The translations under genes were made by a program, and so were the position numbers. The notes below the pieces were generated by a model that saw only the letters and a program-made list of their open reading frames with translations, ran no database searches and was not told the DNA's origin. From Hyphomonas sp. (lineage in GTDB: Bacteria > Pseudomonadota > Alphaproteobacteria > Caulobacterales > Hyphomonadaceae), in NCBI GenBank assembly GCA_013791775.1, contig VMTE01000036.1:124001-188000 (forward strand): a stretch of DNA of 64,000 nucleotides, given 5' to 3'. Below, in pieces: positions 62,319 to 64,000 of this stretch. Within the stretch, counting starts at the first letter, position 1. Each line of letters starts with the position of its first letter.

Positions 62319-62543
62319 ATGGCCGCGAAAGTCCGGGTCAGCCTGACTATTGACGAAGCCCTCATCGCCGAGGCGAAAGCCGTCGGGCTGAACCTCTCGG
62401 CGGTGGCGGAGGAAGCGATCCGCTTGCGGACGCGCGCCGAAGAGATGCGGCTCTGGGCCGAACGCAACCGCGAGGCGCTTGAGGCCTGGGACAAGCGGAT
62501 CGAGGAAGACGGTCTCTGGTCCGACGGGCTGAGGCTGTTCTGA
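62319..62543 (+). CDS. ccdA: CcdA-family antitoxin
   Basis: A 74-residue antitoxin: N-terminal ribbon-helix-helix AAKVRVSLTIDEALIAEAKAVGLNLSAVAEEAIR for DNA binding, then a long charged helix (RLRTRAEEMRLWAERNREALEAWDKRIEEDGLWSDGLRLF) that binds CcdB. AGGAG seven bases before the ATG. Three bases before the toxin gene, the usual order. Confidence 0.87.
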   Translation: MAAKVRVSLTIDEALIAEAKAVGLNLSAVAEEAIRLRTRAEEMRLWAERNREALEAWDKRIEEDGLWSDGLRLF

Positions 62544-62546
62544 GCC

Positions 62547-62843
62547 ATGGCCGGCTACACGGTTCACAAGCTCAAGGGCGCGAAGCATCTCGTGGTGGTG
62601 CTGCAGTATCCGGGGCTTGAAACCGGGGCGAGCGTGCTCGTTGCGCCGCTCTTTCCGGCGAGTGAGCTTCCGGAACTGGAGGTTATCACGCCGCGTGTCA
62701 CGGTGCGCGGGGCGGATCACCTGATTGCCGTCCAGCTGCTCGCCGCCGTGCAGCGAAAGGATCTCGGGCCGGCAGAGCAAACGCTCGAGGCCCACGAATA
62801 CGCCGTCGCCGATGCCATCAACAGGCTTTTCTTCGGCATCTGA
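62547..62843 (+). CDS. ccdB: CcdB-family gyrase toxin
   Basis: A 98-residue CcdB toxin: VVVLQYPGLETGASVLVAPLFPA, then ITPRVTVRGADHLIAVQLLAAVQRKDLGPA, and C-terminal ALEAHEYAVADAINRLFFGI-like helix that contacts GyrA. Poisons DNA gyrase when CcdA is lost. A chromosomal copy here, 3.5 kb from the ParE-type locus. Confidence 0.88.
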   Translation: MAGYTVHKLKGAKHLVVVLQYPGLETGASVLVAPLFPASELPELEVITPRVTVRGADHLIAVQLLAAVQRKDLGPAEQTLEAHEYAVADAINRLFFGI

Positions 62844-62933
62844 AGGGCGGGCGCACGGACTTGCTGACGGGGCGGCTGCGCGGGGCTAGGATGGGGGCCA
62901 GGAGAATCACCCCGCGCCCAGAAAGGCCCGCCC

Positions 62934-63230
62934 ATGTCCAAGCCCCCCGTCGGCTCGAAAGCCAACCCCTCCCAGTTCGATGTGCTGCCGAAACTGGCCG
63001 AAGACGAGCCCTATTTCGTGATCCGGGCGCATGACCCGATGTCGTCGGCGCTGGTTGAGCTGCATGCCTATATCGGGGCAGGCCAGGCGGGCGCGGCGCA
63101 CAACAAGCTCGCCGAGATCATGGCGCTGACCTCGCAGAAACCGCCGCGCCCGGCTTCCAGCCCGAAATACCGCGAGACCTTTGCGATCTCGCTGGCGATG
63201 GAACAGTGGCGCGACGCCAACAAGGACTGA
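62934..63230 (+). CDS. Small protein of unknown function
   Basis: A 98-residue cytoplasmic protein, MSKPPVGSKANPSQFDVLPKLAEDEPYFVIRAHDPMSSALVELHAYIGAGQAGAAHNKLAEIMALTSQ, with a C-terminal EQWRDANKD. Rich in polar residues and no membrane segment. No family recognised. Followed 10 bases later by the GNAT gene, so probably in one operon with it and DUF4169. Confidence 0.7.
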   Translation: MSKPPVGSKANPSQFDVLPKLAEDEPYFVIRAHDPMSSALVELHAYIGAGQAGAAHNKLAEIMALTSQKPPRPASSPKYRETFAISLAMEQWRDANKD

Positions 63231-63240
63231 GCCTTCCGTC

Positions 63241-63837
63241 ATGCCGCTCGCCCCGATGATGCTGGAGAATGCCCACGTTCGCCTGCGGCCGTTCGAGCCG
63301 GAGCGCGACGGGCCGGAGCTGTACGCCCTGGCCAAACGGGCGCCGGAAATCTTCCGGCTCTGGTCGCACCGGGGCCCCGGTGACTGGGTGGGCGATTGGA
63401 TCGAGGTCATCCGTAAGCGGACGTTGGACGGCACGATGATCCCCTTCGCGGTGACCCGGCCGGAGGATGGCGCCTTCATCGGCATCACCAGCTGGCTCGA
63501 TCCGAACGAAGCCAGCAAGAGCGTCGAGGTGGGCATGACCTGCTATGCGCCGGAAGCGCAGGGCACCGTCGTGAACCCGTCTGCCAAACGCCTGCTGATG
63601 GGTCATGCCTTCGAGGATTGGGGCGCGCGGCGCGTGCAATACCAGGTCGATAACCGCAACGAGCGGTCCAAGGCCGCGGTGCTGAAACTCGGCGCGAAGC
63701 TGGAGGGCGTGCTGCGCAATCACAAGACCGTCTCGGACGGTTTCGTGCGCGACACCGCCTTTTTCTCGATCATCGACCGCGAGTGGCCGCAGGTGAAGGC
63801 CAGGCTCGACGCGCGCATCGCGGCGGCCGGCGCATGA
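63241..63837 (+). CDS. GNAT-family N-acetyltransferase (RimJ/RimL-like)
   Basis: A 198-residue acetyltransferase: VRLRPFEPERDGPELYALAKRAPEIFRLWSHRGPGDW at the start, the beta-bulge GITSWLDPNEASKSVEVGMTCYAPEAQGTVVNPSAKRLLMGHAFEDWGARRVQYQVDNRNERSKAAVLKLGAK, as in ribosomal-protein or aminoglycoside-like acetyltransferases that use acetyl-CoA. Overlaps the DUF4169 start by 4 bases. Confidence 0.88.
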   Translation: MPLAPMMLENAHVRLRPFEPERDGPELYALAKRAPEIFRLWSHRGPGDWVGDWIEVIRKRTLDGTMIPFAVTRPEDGAFIGITSWLDPNEASKSVEVGMTCYAPEAQGTVVNPSAKRLLMGHAFEDWGARRVQYQVDNRNERSKAAVLKLGAKLEGVLRNHKTVSDGFVRDTAFFSIIDREWPQVKARLDARIAAAGA

Positions 63838-64000
63838 CCACGCCGATCAATCTCAACAAGGCCCGCAAGGCGAAGGAAAAGGCAGACGCCGAACAGCGCG
63901 CAAAGGAAAACCGCGCGAAGTTCGGGCGCACGAAAGCCGAGAAGAAACTCGAAGCCGCGAAGGCCGAAAAACAGGCGAAGCTGGCCGACGGCCATCGCCG
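63834..64000 (+). CDS. DUF4169 protein, N-terminal part (runs off window)
   Basis: Starts with an ATG that overlaps the GNAT stop (ATGA) and stays open to the window edge. The sequence MTTPINLNKARKAKEKADAEQRAKENRAKFGRTKAEKKLEAAKAEKQ is the lysine-rich, coiled-coil-like pattern of DUF4169, a short alphaproteobacterial protein often encoded near fumC and sspB. Normal members are about 60 residues, so only a few codons are likely missing. Function unknown. Confidence 0.85.
   Translation, partial: MTTPINLNKARKAKEKADAEQRAKENRAKFGRTKAEKKLEAAKAEKQAKLADGHR

Overview
The window is chromosomal DNA from a high-GC alphaproteobacterium. Three things point there: a circularly permuted two-piece tmRNA gene whose tag reads ANDNFAEGELLAA, an SspB-alpha adaptor gene, and a gene content (DUF6460, DUF6498, DUF4169, ligase-associated helicase plus PdeM, many lipoprotein hydrolases) typical of Caulobacterales/Hyphomonadales. 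Placement near Hyphomonas/Hyphomonadaceae is an inference from gene style, not a measured phylogeny. Coding density is about 95 percent, genes often overlap by 4 bases, and no insertion sequence, prophage core, CRISPR array, rRNA or tRNA gene was seen.

Bases 1-13400 hold central metabolism and cell-envelope genes: a lipoprotein amidohydrolase (cut by the window edge), a homodimeric pyruvate-dehydrogenase-E1-like enzyme, glutamate racemase, ornithine decarboxylase with a structured leader, a Pho-box-controlled PstS-like lipoprotein, a glycosyltransferase, a diguanylate cyclase, and PutA for proline use. Bases 13400-31400 are mostly small operons of hydrolases, thioesterases, membrane proteins and oxidoreductases. 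These include a tightly overlapped five-gene FMO/M23/lipoprotein/DUF6498/TRIC operon, a TetR-hydrolase-quinone reductase set, a protein with two SLATT-like membrane units, an MscS operon and a trypsin-like lipoprotein.

Bases 31400-47600 contain the ligase-associated DNA-repair pair (DEXH helicase with two in-frame palindromic insertions, and PdeM), a SulP transporter, an S24 repressor, a LysR regulator, a strong candidate small RNA with an anti-Shine-Dalgarno loop, a DUF900-hydrolase/OmpA fusion, aspartate aminotransferase, UvrC, and a TetR/hydrolase/MpaB-like oxygenase region with a perfect palindromic operator. Bases 47600-64000 carry ssrA, an S9 peptidase, a phosphodiesterase, a PLP decarboxylase, sspB, a P450, an apparently leaderless gene, an antitoxin-ParE-RusA operon, fumarase, an SDR, a CcdAB pair, a GNAT enzyme and the start of a DUF4169 gene.

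The links between genes are modest. ssrA and sspB belong to one protein-quality pathway (tagging and delivery to ClpXP). fumC, sspB and DUF4169, which are often neighbours in alphaproteobacteria, appear here spread over 9 kb with two toxin-antitoxin loci, a RusA gene and palindromic repeats between them. The most unusual items are the small RNA at 38826-38938, the palindromic insertions in the helicase gene, the TA-RusA operon, the DUF900-OmpA fusion and the tandem SLATT-like protein.
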